DNA of 64,000 nt from Streptosporangium canum. GTDB lineage: Bacteria > Actinomycetota > Actinomycetes > Streptosporangiales > Streptosporangiaceae. How positions within the stretch are numbered: the stretch's first letter is position 1; the number at the start of each line of letters is the position of its first letter. The DNA lies in assembly GCF_900113865.1 (NCBI RefSeq), contig NZ_FOQY01000034.1, positions 1 to 64,000 on the forward strand. The letters are read 5' to 3'. Under the pieces are notes generated by a model. That model was given only the letters and a program-made list of their open reading frames with translations, did no database searches and was not told the origin of the DNA. Position numbers and translations under genes: made by a program. Below are positions 43,044-51,893 of the stretch, in pieces.

Positions 43044-44393
43044 TCAGCTCGCCCAGTCGAGCAGCGGACGGGTGTTGCTGGGGTGGCGCAGCTTGGAGAG
43101 GGACTCCTTCTCGAGCTGGCGGATGCGCTCGCGCGTCAGGCCGAGGTGCTTGCCGATCTCGTCGAGGGTGTGGGGCTTGCCGTCGACGAGGCCGAAGCGC
43201 AGGGCCATGATCTTGGCCTCCCGGGGGGAGAGGTTGCCGAGCACGCCCCGGAGCTGCTCGCCGAGGAGCTGGCGGTCCACCACCTCGGACGCCTCGGGGG
43301 AGTCGACGTCCTCGATGAGGTCGCCGATGGTGGTCTCGCCGTCCTCGCCGATGGTGGCGTTGAGGCTGATCGGCTGGCGGCTGGTGCGCAGCAGCTCCTC
43401 GATCTGGTCGGGAGTCTTGTCCAGCTCGACGGCCAGCTCCTCCGGCGTGGGCTCGCGCCCGAGACGCTGGTGCATGTCGCGCTCGACGCGCGACAGCTTG
43501 GAGAGCATCTCCAGCACGTGGACCGGCAGCCGGATGGTGCGGGCGGAGTCGGCGAAGCCGCGCTGGATGGCCTGGCGGATCCACCACATGGCGTAGGTGG
43601 AGAACTTGTACCCCTTGGTGTAGTCGAACTTCTCCACCGCGCGGATCAGCCCGAGGTTGCCCTCCTGGACCACGTCGAGCAGGGCCATGCCGCGGTCGGT
43701 GTACTTCTTGGCCACCGACACGACCAGCCGGAGGTTGGCCTCCAGCATGTGGTCCTTGGCGCGGCGGCCGTCCTCGGCCACCCACTCCAGGTCGTCGCGC
43801 ACGGCGGCCGACAGGCCCGGCTCGGCCTCCAGCTTGGACTCGGCGTACAGACCGGCCTCGATCCGCTTGGCCAGCTCGACCTCCTGGGCGGCGGTCAGCA
43901 GCGTGCGGCGGCCGATCGACTTGAGGTAGGTGTGCACCGAGTCGCCCATGACCGAGGACTGGTCGTCCAGGTCCAGGGTCGGCTCGGCCTCCAGCTCGGC
44001 CTCCTCGGGGGCGGTCCACTCCTCGTCGTCCGCCTCGGAGCCGGTGTCCTTGGCGGGCTCGGCCCGGGTGGCCGCCGCCTTCTTCTCGGGGGCGGCCGTC
44101 CTGCCCGGCTTGTCGGACGCGGCCTTCGTCTTGCGGGTGGTCGCCTTGCGGGCGGCGCTCTTGGCCGCGGGCTTCTTGGCCGCGAGCGGGGGCTCGTTCT
44201 CGGCGGCCAGGCTGACGCCCGCCTCGGTGAGCTCCCGCAGGATCGACCTGCCCTCGGTCGGGCTGATCCCTGCCTCGGCGAAGGCGTGACGCAGCTCCGC
44301 GAGTGAAAGGTGGCCCTGGACTCGCCCTCGGTCAAGGAGCTGTTCGAGGGTCGTCGGGGCCTCAGGTGAGGTCGCCACGGCGGTTTGGGGCAT
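43044..44393 (-). CDS. Sigma-70 family RNA polymerase sigma factor, principal-like
   Basis: 449 residues. Region 1.1 (1-75), Ala/Lys-rich linker (75-145) as in HrdB, region 1.2/2 with GNLGLIRAVEKFDYTKGYKFSTYAMWWIRQ (in part, about 230-260), then QRGFADSARTIRLPVHVLEML where HrdB has a different 2.4/3.0, region 3 and region 4 with LDEIGKHLGLTRERIRQLEKESL. It ends PLLDWAS, not the HrdB tail. So it belongs to group 1 or 2; whether it is the housekeeping sigma cannot be settled here. GGAGGAGG precedes the ATG. Confidence 0.88.
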   Translation of the reverse strand: MPQTAVATSPEAPTTLEQLLDRGRVQGHLSLAELRHAFAEAGISPTEGRSILRELTEAGVSLAAENEPPLAAKKPAAKSAARKATTRKTKAASDKPGRTAAPEKKAAATRAEPAKDTGSEADDEEWTAPEEAELEAEPTLDLDDQSSVMGDSVHTYLKSIGRRTLLTAAQEVELAKRIEAGLYAESKLEAEPGLSAAVRDDLEWVAEDGRRAKDHMLEANLRLVVSVAKKYTDRGMALLDVVQEGNLGLIRAVEKFDYTKGYKFSTYAMWWIRQAIQRGFADSARTIRLPVHVLEMLSKLSRVERDMHQRLGREPTPEELAVELDKTPDQIEELLRTSRQPISLNATIGEDGETTIGDLIEDVDSPEASEVVDRQLLGEQLRGVLGNLSPREAKIMALRFGLVDGKPHTLDEIGKHLGLTRERIRQLEKESLSKLRHPSNTRPLLDWAS

Positions 44394-44518
44394 GAGGACA
44401 CCTCCTCCATCACGGAGTCGTCTGTTTTACAGGTTGTGGGGTGGGGCGGCGAGGGAGCCGCTCTGCGCACCAGTACCAATAACCCCACTCAAGAACTTTC
44501 TGTTCCCGACTTGACGGG

Positions 44519-44558
44519 GAAAATATGATGGGTGGATCGCCGTTACCGCGATCCACCC
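44519..44558 (-). terminator. Terminator for the secreted-protein gene
   Basis: Perfect 11-bp stem (44530-44540 with 44548-44558), followed on the minus strand by an A/T tail CATCATATTTT. Confidence 0.85.
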
Positions 44559-44579
44559 TCTCCGGGCGCCTGGTATGGC

Positions 44580-44957
44580 TTATTCGACGATGTCCACAGA
44601 ACCTTCGGCCACGGGCATGGGCAACGGTTGGGCGTCTTCCAGGCGCTGCTCGGTCCAGTAGCGCGTGACCTGCCGCGGGTCGGGGTTGATCTCCTTGGAG
44701 ACCACGTATTCCTCCGCGGGCGCGGTCGCCCCCTGGGACGGATCCTTCTGCGCCGGGGTGCCTCCCTCGGGGCCCGCCGAGAGGTCCGGCGGGTTCTGGG
44801 AGGCCCGAGCGCCCCCGGAGACGGGCTGGTCGCCCTCCACCGAGGGCACGGGCTTGCCGATCCCGCCGGTCGCGGCGGCCGCCGCGACGGATATGCCGCC
44901 GGCGAGGACCACGCCGACGATGCCGGCGGAGACCCACGTCTTGCGGGTTACGTTCAT
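44580..44957 (-). CDS. Secreted protein resembling a serine-protease propeptide
   Basis: 125 residues from M44957 behind AGGAAGG. N-terminal signal or anchor (VSAGIVGVVLAGGISVAAAAA), acidic Pro/Gly linker, then PRQVTRYWTEQRLEDAQPLP, a pattern I know from the pro-region of trypsin-like proteases of Streptosporangiaceae (YWTPERM.A). Here it stops, with no peptidase domain after it, and has its own terminator. A free chaperone-like propeptide, an inhibitor, or a truncated gene are the options. Confidence 0.6.
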   Translation of the reverse strand: MNVTRKTWVSAGIVGVVLAGGISVAAAAATGGIGKPVPSVEGDQPVSGGARASQNPPDLSAGPEGGTPAQKDPSQGATAPAEEYVVSKEINPDPRQVTRYWTEQRLEDAQPLPMPVAEGSVDIVE

Positions 44958-45007
44958 CGGGCCCGTCCTTCCTGCTTCGGCTGTCTGTTTGACGTGCGAA
45001 GGTGTCC

Positions 45008-46183
45008 TTATGGTTCCCTTTGGAGACCATAACGGAGGGTCGCGAGGTCCGGCTTGCCATTGGGCAAAAGTGGTATTTCGGGCACAAGGACCAGTTCGGC
45101 GGGGGCGGCGTAGGCGGGCAGCCGTTCCTTGGCGAAGGCGCGGAGCTCGGCCAGGGTCGGGGGCGCGCCGGAGACCACGACGGCGACCACCCGCTCGCCC
45201 CATTCGGGGTCGGGGCGGCCGACCACGGCGGCGTCGGCGACCGCCGGATGCTCGGCCACGACGGCGGCCACGGCCGCCGCGACGACCTTCTCCCCGCCGG
45301 TGTTGATCACGTCGTCGGCCCGGCCCAGGACGCGCAGCCGCCCACCGGCCAGGGAGCCGAGGTCGGAGGTGAGGAACCAGTCGCCGTCACGGGCGGCGGC
45401 GGTGAGGTCGGGGCGGAGCCGGTAGCCGGAGAACAGCACCGGTCCGGTGACGCGGATCCGGCCGTCGTCGCCCACCCTGAGATCCACATCGTCGAGGGGG
45501 ACGCCGTCGTAGACGCACCCGCCGCAGGTCTCGCTCATGCCGTACGTGGTGACCACCCGCGCGCCGGCGGCACGCGCCGCCGCGAGCAGGTCCGCGGGGG
45601 CGGCGGCGCCACCCAGCAGGATCGTCCGGAAAACCGACAGGTCCGCCGAGAGCAGCCGGCGGAGCTGGGTCGGCACCAGGGAGACGTGATCGGCACCGCT
45701 GGCGAGCACCGCCTCGGGGGAGAAGCCGTCGTGCACGATCGGCTCGGTCTCGCTCAGCAGCGAACGGACCAGCACCTGCAGCCCCGACACGTGGGAGGGC
45801 GGCAGGCAGCAGAGCCAGCGCTCGCCGGGCCGGGCGTCCAGGCGGCGCAGCGAGGCCGCGGCGGAGGCGCGCAGGGCCGCGGCCGGGAGCTGCACCCCCT
45901 TGGGGACGCCGGTCGTGCCGCTGGTGGCGATGACCACGGCGACCTCGGGGGAGACCCCCACGCCGTGCTCGTGCCGTACGCCGTTGACGTGGGTGGGGCG
46001 CAGCGCGTCGAGCGTGGCCCGCAGCGCCCGGGTGGGCAGGGCGGGGGACAGGGGCAGCACGGCGGGGCCCCGGCCGTCGAGCGCCGCGCCGACAGCCCGG
46101 AACAGTTCGGGGCCCGGCGGCAGCACGACGGCGTGCAGCTCCCGTCGAGGGCAAGGTTGCTCCGGGTGCGCGGAACCGGTCAT
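45008..46183 (-). CDS. menE: o-Succinylbenzoate-CoA ligase
   Basis: 391 residues. Adenylating enzyme with the AMP-binding loop IATSGTTGVPKGV near residue 84, a GMSETCGG motif near 219, and the hinge/C-terminal GRADDVINTGGEKVV near 297 and LPNGKPD near 375 (catalytic Lys). Shorter than E. coli MenE (451), which is normal in actinobacteria. Menaquinone synthesis, converting OSB to OSB-CoA. Divergent from menD, which supports the assignment. Confidence 0.9.
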   Translation of the reverse strand: MTGSAHPEQPCPRRELHAVVLPPGPELFRAVGAALDGRGPAVLPLSPALPTRALRATLDALRPTHVNGVRHEHGVGVSPEVAVVIATSGTTGVPKGVQLPAAALRASAAASLRRLDARPGERWLCCLPPSHVSGLQVLVRSLLSETEPIVHDGFSPEAVLASGADHVSLVPTQLRRLLSADLSVFRTILLGGAAAPADLLAAARAAGARVVTTYGMSETCGGCVYDGVPLDDVDLRVGDDGRIRVTGPVLFSGYRLRPDLTAAARDGDWFLTSDLGSLAGGRLRVLGRADDVINTGGEKVVAAAVAAVVAEHPAVADAAVVGRPDPEWGERVVAVVVSGAPPTLAELRAFAKERLPAYAAPAELVLVPEIPLLPNGKPDLATLRYGLQREP

Positions 46184-46291
46184 CACAGTCGTAAGGTTAG
46201 TGCCGACAAGCCGGACAACAGCCGAGGAGCGCCTCGGCGCAGCGGAAACAGAACCGTCCCTCCGGGGGCGACGGCCAGAGGAGGCAGTGCG

Positions 46292-47947
46292 GTGAACCCC
46301 GCCACCGCGCTCGCGACGGTGCTGATCGACGAGCTCGTGCGCTGCGGCCTTACGGACGTGGTCCTCGCGCCCGGCTCCCGCTCGGCCCCGCTGGCCCTGG
46401 CCGTCCACGCCGACAGCCGGATCCGGCTGCACGTGCGCGTCGACGAGCGTTCGGCCTCCTTCCTCGCGCTGGGCCTGGCCCGGCGCAGCGAGCGCCCCGT
46501 CGCCCTGATCTGCACCTCCGGCACCGCGGCCGCGAACTTCCACCCGGCGGTCATCGAGGCGCACGAGTCGGGGGTGCCGCTGCTGCTGCTCACCGCCGAC
46601 CGGCCGCCCGAGCTGCGCGACACCGGGGCCAGCCAGACCATCGACCAGATCAAGCTGTACGGCACGGCGGTCCGCTGGTTCAGCGAGGTCGGCGTGCCCG
46701 AGGACCGCCCCGGCCAGGTCGCCTACTGGCGGTCGCTGGCCTGCCGCGCCTACCAGCGCTCGCTGGGCCCCACCGACCCCGGCCCGGTCCAGTTGAACCT
46801 GTCCTTCCGCGAGCCGCTGATCCCCGACGGCGACGCCTCCTGGTGCGAGTCCCTGGAGGGTGACGCCAACGGGCCCTGGATCCGGGCCCGGGTGGCGCCC
46901 CCGGCGGTGGCGCTGCACCTGCCGCCGACCCGGCGGGGCGTGCTGGTCGTCGGCGACGGCGCCTCCAACATCCGCAGATACGTCGCGGCGGCGGGCATGG
47001 CCGGCTGGCCGGTCCTGTCGGAGCCGAACGGCGGCGCCCGCTACGGCGACCACGCCATGTCGGCCTACCACTTCCTGCTCGGCACCCCCGAGTTCGCCGA
47101 CCGGCACCGGCCCGAGGTGGTGGTCACCCTGGGCCGTCCCGGCCTGTCCCGGTCGCTGCTGAACTGGCTGAGGCACGCCGACGAGCACATCGTGGTCGCC
47201 CCCGACCTGACCCGCTGGCCCGACCCGACCCGCTCGGCCACCCAGGTGGCGCAGGCGGTGGAGATCCCGGTCGCGGCCGGCGACGACGCCTGGCTGCACT
47301 CCTGGCGCCGCGCCGACCACGCGGCCAGGGCCGCGATCGACGAGGTGCTGGACGGGGCCGGGCTCAGCGAGCCGCGTCTGGCCCGCGATCTGGCGGACAC
47401 GCTGCCCAACGGGTCGCTGCTGTTCTCCGGCTCCTCCATGCCCATCCGCGACCTGGACCAGGCGATGCGTCCCCGCAGGGGCCTGCGGGTCCTGGCCAAC
47501 CGGGGCGCCGCCGGGATCGACGGCGTGGTCTCCACCGCCATGGGCGCGGCCCTGGCGCACAACGGCCCCGCCTACGCGCTGATGGGCGATCTGACCTTCC
47601 TGCACGACCAGAACGGGCTGATCCTCGGCCCCCGCGAGCCCCGTCCCGACCTGTGCCTGGTCGTGGTGAACAACGACGGGGGCGGGATCTTCTCGCTGCT
47701 GCCCCAGGCCGCGCTGCGCGACCCGTTCGAGCGGGTCTTCGGCACCGCGCACGGGGTGGACCTGGCCCACGTGGCCGCCGCCACCGGCACTCCGTACACC
47801 TTCGTCGGCGAGCCCGACCAGCTCGCCAAGGCGCTGCGCGGGGAGGGGCCGCGGATCGTCGAGGTCCGCAGCGACCGGGAGTCCAACGCGGTCCTGCACG
47901 CCATGATGCGCGACGCGGCCCACGCCGCGATCCGCCAGGCCATGTGA
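46292..47947 (+). CDS. menD: SEPHCHC synthase
   Basis: 551 residues from GTG 46292 behind AGAGGAGG. ThDP enzyme: VLAPGSRSAPLALAV near residue 25, DERSASFLALGLAR near 52, CTSGTAAANFHPAV near 75 (ThDP Glu region), TADRPPELRDTGASQTI near 102, and the diphosphate site ALMGDLTFLHDQNGL near 430. It makes SEPHCHC from isochorismate and 2-oxoglutarate in the classical menaquinone route. Its 3' end is duplicated just downstream. Confidence 0.95.
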   Translation: MNPATALATVLIDELVRCGLTDVVLAPGSRSAPLALAVHADSRIRLHVRVDERSASFLALGLARRSERPVALICTSGTAAANFHPAVIEAHESGVPLLLLTADRPPELRDTGASQTIDQIKLYGTAVRWFSEVGVPEDRPGQVAYWRSLACRAYQRSLGPTDPGPVQLNLSFREPLIPDGDASWCESLEGDANGPWIRARVAPPAVALHLPPTRRGVLVVGDGASNIRRYVAAAGMAGWPVLSEPNGGARYGDHAMSAYHFLLGTPEFADRHRPEVVVTLGRPGLSRSLLNWLRHADEHIVVAPDLTRWPDPTRSATQVAQAVEIPVAAGDDAWLHSWRRADHAARAAIDEVLDGAGLSEPRLARDLADTLPNGSLLFSGSSMPIRDLDQAMRPRRGLRVLANRGAAGIDGVVSTAMGAALAHNGPAYALMGDLTFLHDQNGLILGPREPRPDLCLVVVNNDGGGIFSLLPQAALRDPFERVFGTAHGVDLAHVAAATGTPYTFVGEPDQLAKALRGEGPRIVEVRSDRESNAVLHAMMRDAAHAAIRQAM

Positions 47948-48050
47948 GGCCGCGGCGGGGCGGGGCGGTCCGGACGGAGAACACGGCCGTCACCAGGCCA
48001 TGTGAGGCCGCGGCGGGGTGGCCCGGGCGGAGAACGCGGCCGCCGGCCCC
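47935..48050. repeat. Direct duplication of the menD 3' end
   Basis: CCAGGCCATGTGAGGCCGCG at 47935 recurs at 47993 (period 58 nt), including the menD stop codon; similarity continues through GGAGAACRCGGCCG. A local tandem duplication, leaving an untranslated second copy of the end of the gene. Confidence 0.75.
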
Positions 48051-48070
48051 GGGGGCCCGGAGCCGGTGAA

Positions 48071-48110
48071 CCGCTCCCTCCGGGGCGCTCCGCCGTCCCG
48101 GAGGGAGCGG
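48071..48110 (+). terminator. Hairpin before dedA
   Basis: Perfect 13-14-bp stem (48071-48083 with 48098-48110), no T run. Probable menD terminator. Confidence 0.65.
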
Positions 48111-48137
48111 TCCGGCTGACCCAATAAGGTGTCCGTC

Positions 48138-48773
48138 ATGCATGTCGACGAATGGCTCCAGGCGATTCCCCCGCTGTGGATCTGCGCCTTGGTCGGACTG
48201 GTGATCGGGCTGGAGAGCCTCGGCATTCCGCTGCCCGGGGAGATCGTCCTGGTCAGTTCCGCGCTGCTGGCGGCGCAGGGCGTGGTCAACCCGCTCTGGG
48301 TGGGGATCTGCGCCAGCGTCGGGGCCATCGTCGGCGACTCCGTCGGCTACGCCATCGGCCGCAAGGGCGGCAAACCCATGTTCGACCGGCTGGGCCGCAG
48401 GTTCCCCAAGCACTTCGGCCCGTCCCACATCGCCAAGGCCGAGCGCTACTTCGAGCGCTACGGCATGTGGACGGTGTTCTTCGGCCGGTTCGTCGCGCTG
48501 CTGCGCATCCTGGCAGGTCCGCTGGCCGGGGCCCTGCGCATGCCGTACTGGAGGTTTCTGACCGCCAACGTGCTCGGCGGGATCGCCTGGGCGGGCGGGA
48601 CCACCGCGGTCGTCTACTACCTGGGCAGGGTCGCGGAGAAGTGGCTCAAGGGCTTCTCCTGGGCGGGGCTGGCGCTCGCTGTGCTCTTCGGCGTCGCGAC
48701 CACGCTGCTCGTCAAGCGCCGGGCGGCCAGGATGGCCGCCCAGGAGACCGAGGAGCCCGCGGGCGCGGCCTGA
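48138..48773 (+). CDS. DedA family membrane protein
   Basis: 211 residues from ATG 48138 (AAGG eight nt upstream). DedA/VTT features: GLVIGLESLGIPLPGEIVL near residue 22, GDSVGYAIGRKGGK near 66, and GRFVALLRILAGPLAGALRMP near 115 with the conserved Arg. Six helices. Undecaprenyl-phosphate or phospholipid flippase of the inner membrane. Downstream of menD on the same strand. Confidence 0.9.
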   Translation: MHVDEWLQAIPPLWICALVGLVIGLESLGIPLPGEIVLVSSALLAAQGVVNPLWVGICASVGAIVGDSVGYAIGRKGGKPMFDRLGRRFPKHFGPSHIAKAERYFERYGMWTVFFGRFVALLRILAGPLAGALRMPYWRFLTANVLGGIAWAGGTTAVVYYLGRVAEKWLKGFSWAGLALAVLFGVATTLLVKRRAARMAAQETEEPAGAA

Positions 48774-48852
48774 CTACCAGACCTGGGGATGTGGGGCCCG
48801 CGGTGATGCGGTCACGGTGAGGGGAGTACGACTCACCGTGAAGGGAAGCGCC

Positions 48853-49374
48853 ATGCGCACTGACGACACTTCGATCGCCTACGAACCGGTGGCCTCCTAC
48901 AACACCTACCTGGAGGCTCAGAGAGCCGTCGACTATCTTTCCGACCAGAAGTTCCCGGTCGAGCACGCCAAGATCGTGGGAACGGACCTCAGGCTCGTCG
49001 AAAAGGTGCTCGGGCGGCTGACCTACCTGCGCGCCGCCGGCATGGGAGCGGCGACGGGTGCCTGGATCGGCCTGCTGATCGGCCTGTTCCTGGCGATCTT
49101 CACCCCTGGACGGTTCCCCTTCCTCCTGGTGCTGTGGGCGCTGGTGTGGGGCGCGATCGCGGGAGCGATCTTCGGGCTGATCGGCCACGCGCTGACCGGC
49201 GGCAAACGGGATTTCCTGTCCTCCAGCGCGATCGTCGCCAACCGGTACCAGGTGCTGGTCACGACCGACCGCGCGGCGGAGGCGCGCAGGCTCCTGGAGG
49301 TCGGCACCCCGCAGGCCGCGCAGGCCCCTCAGACTCCGCAGACCCCCCAGACCCCGCACACCCCGCAGTTCTAG
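48853..49374 (+). CDS. General stress protein, GSP17M/DUF1269-like
   Basis: 173 residues from ATG 48853. N-terminal GSP17M-like soluble domain (AYEPVASYNTYLEAQRAVDYLSDQKFP, in part), two membrane helices (70-90, 97-117) rich in Gly, and a cytoplasmic tail with a QTPQTPQTPQ repeat (slippage-prone). Precedes the chaperone cluster and fits its stress theme; no function shown. Confidence 0.72.
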   Translation: MRTDDTSIAYEPVASYNTYLEAQRAVDYLSDQKFPVEHAKIVGTDLRLVEKVLGRLTYLRAAGMGAATGAWIGLLIGLFLAIFTPGRFPFLLVLWALVWGAIAGAIFGLIGHALTGGKRDFLSSSAIVANRYQVLVTTDRAAEARRLLEVGTPQAAQAPQTPQTPQTPHTPQF

Positions 49375-49486
49375 CGGACGGTCCGCGCCGACCGCGCGGC
49401 TCTCTCGCACTTCCGCGGCTCCAGCCGGACGGGTTCCGTGAGGGGAGAGGGCCTCCGGGCGGCACAGCGCACACTGGAGGTCAGAA

Positions 49487-51388
49487 ATGGCTAGAGCTGT
49501 CGGGATCGACCTCGGCACCACCAACTCGGTGATCGCCACGATGGAGGGCAACCAGCCCACGGTGATCCCCAACGCCGAGGGGTCCCGGACGACGCCGTCG
49601 GTCGTGGCCTTCACCGAGCAGGGCGAGCGCCTGGTCGGGCAGCTGGCCCGGCGTCAGGCCATCCTCAACCCCAAGGGGACGATCTACTCCGCCAAGCGGT
49701 TCATCGGGCGCCGTTTCGACGAGGTCACCAGCGAGATGAACGCCGTGTCGTTCGACGTGGTGCCCGGCCCGGACGGGGCCGTGCGCTTCGACGTCCACGG
49801 CAAGCTGTACGCGCCGGAGGAGATCGCCGCCCAGGTCCTGCGCAAGCTGGTCGACGACGCCTCGAAGTTCCTCGGGGAGAAGGTCACCGAGGCGGTCATC
49901 ACGGTGCCCGCCTACTTCAACGACTCCCAGCGCCAGGCGACCAAGGACGCCGGGAAGATCGCCGGCCTGGAGGTGCTGCGGATCATCAACGAGCCGACCG
50001 CGGCCGCCCTCGCCTACGGTCTGGACCGCAAGGAGAACGAGACCGTCCTCGTCTTCGACCTGGGCGGCGGAACGTTCGACGTCAGCATCCTCACCATCGG
50101 CGACGGCGTCGTCGAGGTACGGTCGACCTCGGGCGACACCCACCTGGGCGGCGACGACTTCGACCGGCGCGTCGTCGACTACCTCGCCGACGAGTTCCAG
50201 CGGGACAACGGCATCGACCTGCGCAACGACCCCCAGGCGCTGCAGCGGCTGTTCGAGGCGGCGGAGAAGGCCAAGGTCGAGCTGTCCTCGGTCACCCAGA
50301 CGCAGATCAGCCTGCCCTTCATCACGGCGGACGCCTCAGGCCCCAAGCACCTGAACACCACGCTGCGGCGGGCGACGTTCGAGGAGATCACGGCCGACCT
50401 CCTGGAGCGCTGCAAGGGCCCGGTCGAGCAGGCGATAGCCGACGCCAAGCTCTCCTCCAACGACATCGACGAGGTGATCCTGGTGGGCGGCTCGACCAGG
50501 ATGCCCGCCGTGCAGAACCTGGTGCGCCGCATGACCGGCGGCAAGGACCCGAACATGACGGTCAACCCCGACGAGGTCGTGGCGCTGGGCGCCGCGGTCC
50601 AGGCGGCCGTCATCAAGGGTGAGCTGCAGGACGTCGTCCTGCTCGACGTGACGCCGCTCTCGCTCGGCATCGAGACGCTCGGCGGGATCATGACCAAGGT
50701 CATCGAGCGCAACACGACGATCCCGGCCCGCCGTACCGAGGTGTTCAGCACGGCCGAGGACAACCAGAGCGCCGTCGACGTCGTGGTGCTCCAGGGGGAG
50801 CGCGAACGCGCCGCCGACAACCGGGCCCTGGGCCGGTTCCGGCTGGAGAACATCAGATCCGCGCCGCGCGGCGAACCCCAGGTGGAGGTGACCTTCGACG
50901 TCGACGCGAACGGGATCGTGAACGTCTCGGCCAAGGACAAGGACACCAACGCCGAGCAGCGCATCACCATCAGCGAGAGCTCCAACCTCGACCAGGGCGA
51001 GGTCGAGCGCATGGTCTCCGACGCCGAGCAGCACCGTGAGGAGGACGCGCGGCTACGGCAGGCGGTCGACGCGCGCAACGAGCTCGACAGCGCCGCCTAC
51101 CAGGTGGAACGGCGGCTGAACGAGCTGGGCGCCGCGGTGGCCGTCCATGAGAAGGCGCGGGCCGAGATGCTCGTCAACGACGCCCGTGACGCGGTCAAGC
51201 AGCAGGACACCCCGGTCGACCGGCTCCGGTCCCTGACCTCCGAGCTGCAGCAGGTCTACCAGAGCCTCGCCGTCGCCGCCGCGGGCCAGCCCGCTGGGGC
51301 GGGTCCGGGAGCCCAGGGCGCCCAGGGAGCTCGGGGCGGCGGAGGGGACGACGACGTCATCGACGCGGAGTTCACGACCGATGAGTGA
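49487..51388 (+). CDS. dnaK: Chaperone DnaK (Hsp70)
   Basis: 633 residues. VGIDLGTTNS at the start, VPAYFNDSQRQATKDAG near 140, INEPTAAALAYG near 168, VFDLGGGTFDVSIL near 188 and ILVGGSTRMPAVQ near 327. The linker DVVLLDVTPLSLGIETLGG and the substrate domain follow, ending in a Gly/Gln-rich tail and DDDVIDAEF. It is one of the actinobacterial DnaK paralogues, at the head of dnaK-grpE-dnaJ-cbpM-clpB-trx-trxR. No clear HAIR or CIRCE element lies upstream. Confidence 0.97.
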   Translation: MARAVGIDLGTTNSVIATMEGNQPTVIPNAEGSRTTPSVVAFTEQGERLVGQLARRQAILNPKGTIYSAKRFIGRRFDEVTSEMNAVSFDVVPGPDGAVRFDVHGKLYAPEEIAAQVLRKLVDDASKFLGEKVTEAVITVPAYFNDSQRQATKDAGKIAGLEVLRIINEPTAAALAYGLDRKENETVLVFDLGGGTFDVSILTIGDGVVEVRSTSGDTHLGGDDFDRRVVDYLADEFQRDNGIDLRNDPQALQRLFEAAEKAKVELSSVTQTQISLPFITADASGPKHLNTTLRRATFEEITADLLERCKGPVEQAIADAKLSSNDIDEVILVGGSTRMPAVQNLVRRMTGGKDPNMTVNPDEVVALGAAVQAAVIKGELQDVVLLDVTPLSLGIETLGGIMTKVIERNTTIPARRTEVFSTAEDNQSAVDVVVLQGERERAADNRALGRFRLENIRSAPRGEPQVEVTFDVDANGIVNVSAKDKDTNAEQRITISESSNLDQGEVERMVSDAEQHREEDARLRQAVDARNELDSAAYQVERRLNELGAAVAVHEKARAEMLVNDARDAVKQQDTPVDRLRSLTSELQQVYQSLAVAAAGQPAGAGPGAQGAQGARGGGGDDDVIDAEFTTDE

Positions 51389-51893
51389 GGCGTCCGAGCG
51401 GGAAGAGGCCGTCCGGGAGAGCGCCGAGAGCGCCGAGAGCGCGGCCCCGGACGTCGCCGAGCTCCAGCGGCGGATCACCGAGCTGGAGGATCGGTGGCGG
51501 CGCGCCCTGGCCGACCTCGACAACCTGCGCAAGCGGGTCAGCCGGGACGCCGAACGGGTGCGGGCGGAGGAGCGCGCGCGGGCCGCCGCCGAATGGCTGC
51601 CCGTGCTGGACAACCTGGAACGCGCGCTGGAGCACGCCGAAAGCGATCCGGCCTCCATCGTCGAAGGGCTGCGAGCGATCCGGGACCAGGCCCAGGACGT
51701 GCTCGCCCGTCTGGGCTTCCCACGCCGTGACGACGCCGGCACGGTCTTCGACCCGGCCAGGCACGAGGCGGTGGCCACACTCGCCCAGGAGGGCGTCCCC
51801 GACGGGACGGTCCTGCACGTGGTACGGCCCGCCTACGGAGACGGCGACCGGCAACTGCGGCCCGCGCTGGTCGTGGTGGCCAGGGAGGGATGA
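51381..51893 (+). CDS. grpE: Nucleotide exchange factor GrpE
   Basis: 170 residues. Long acidic N-terminal coiled coil (ELQRRITELEDRWRRALAD), then LPVLDNLERALEHA near 75 and the C-terminal beta domain with FDPARHEAVAT and DGTVLHVVRPAYG. Its ATG lies 8 bp inside dnaK, and its stop overlaps dnaJ, a tight operon. Exchanges ADP on DnaK. Confidence 0.93.
   Translation: MSEASEREEAVRESAESAESAAPDVAELQRRITELEDRWRRALADLDNLRKRVSRDAERVRAEERARAAAEWLPVLDNLERALEHAESDPASIVEGLRAIRDQAQDVLARLGFPRRDDAGTVFDPARHEAVATLAQEGVPDGTVLHVVRPAYGDGDRQLRPALVVVAREG

Noticed and set aside
44470..44510. HspR (HAIR) half site CTTGAGT upstream of the sigma factor
   Set aside because: The inverted partner ACTCAAG is missing.
49375..49486. 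CIRCE or HAIR element upstream of dnaK
   Set aside because: No match to either consensus in the 112-bp gap.
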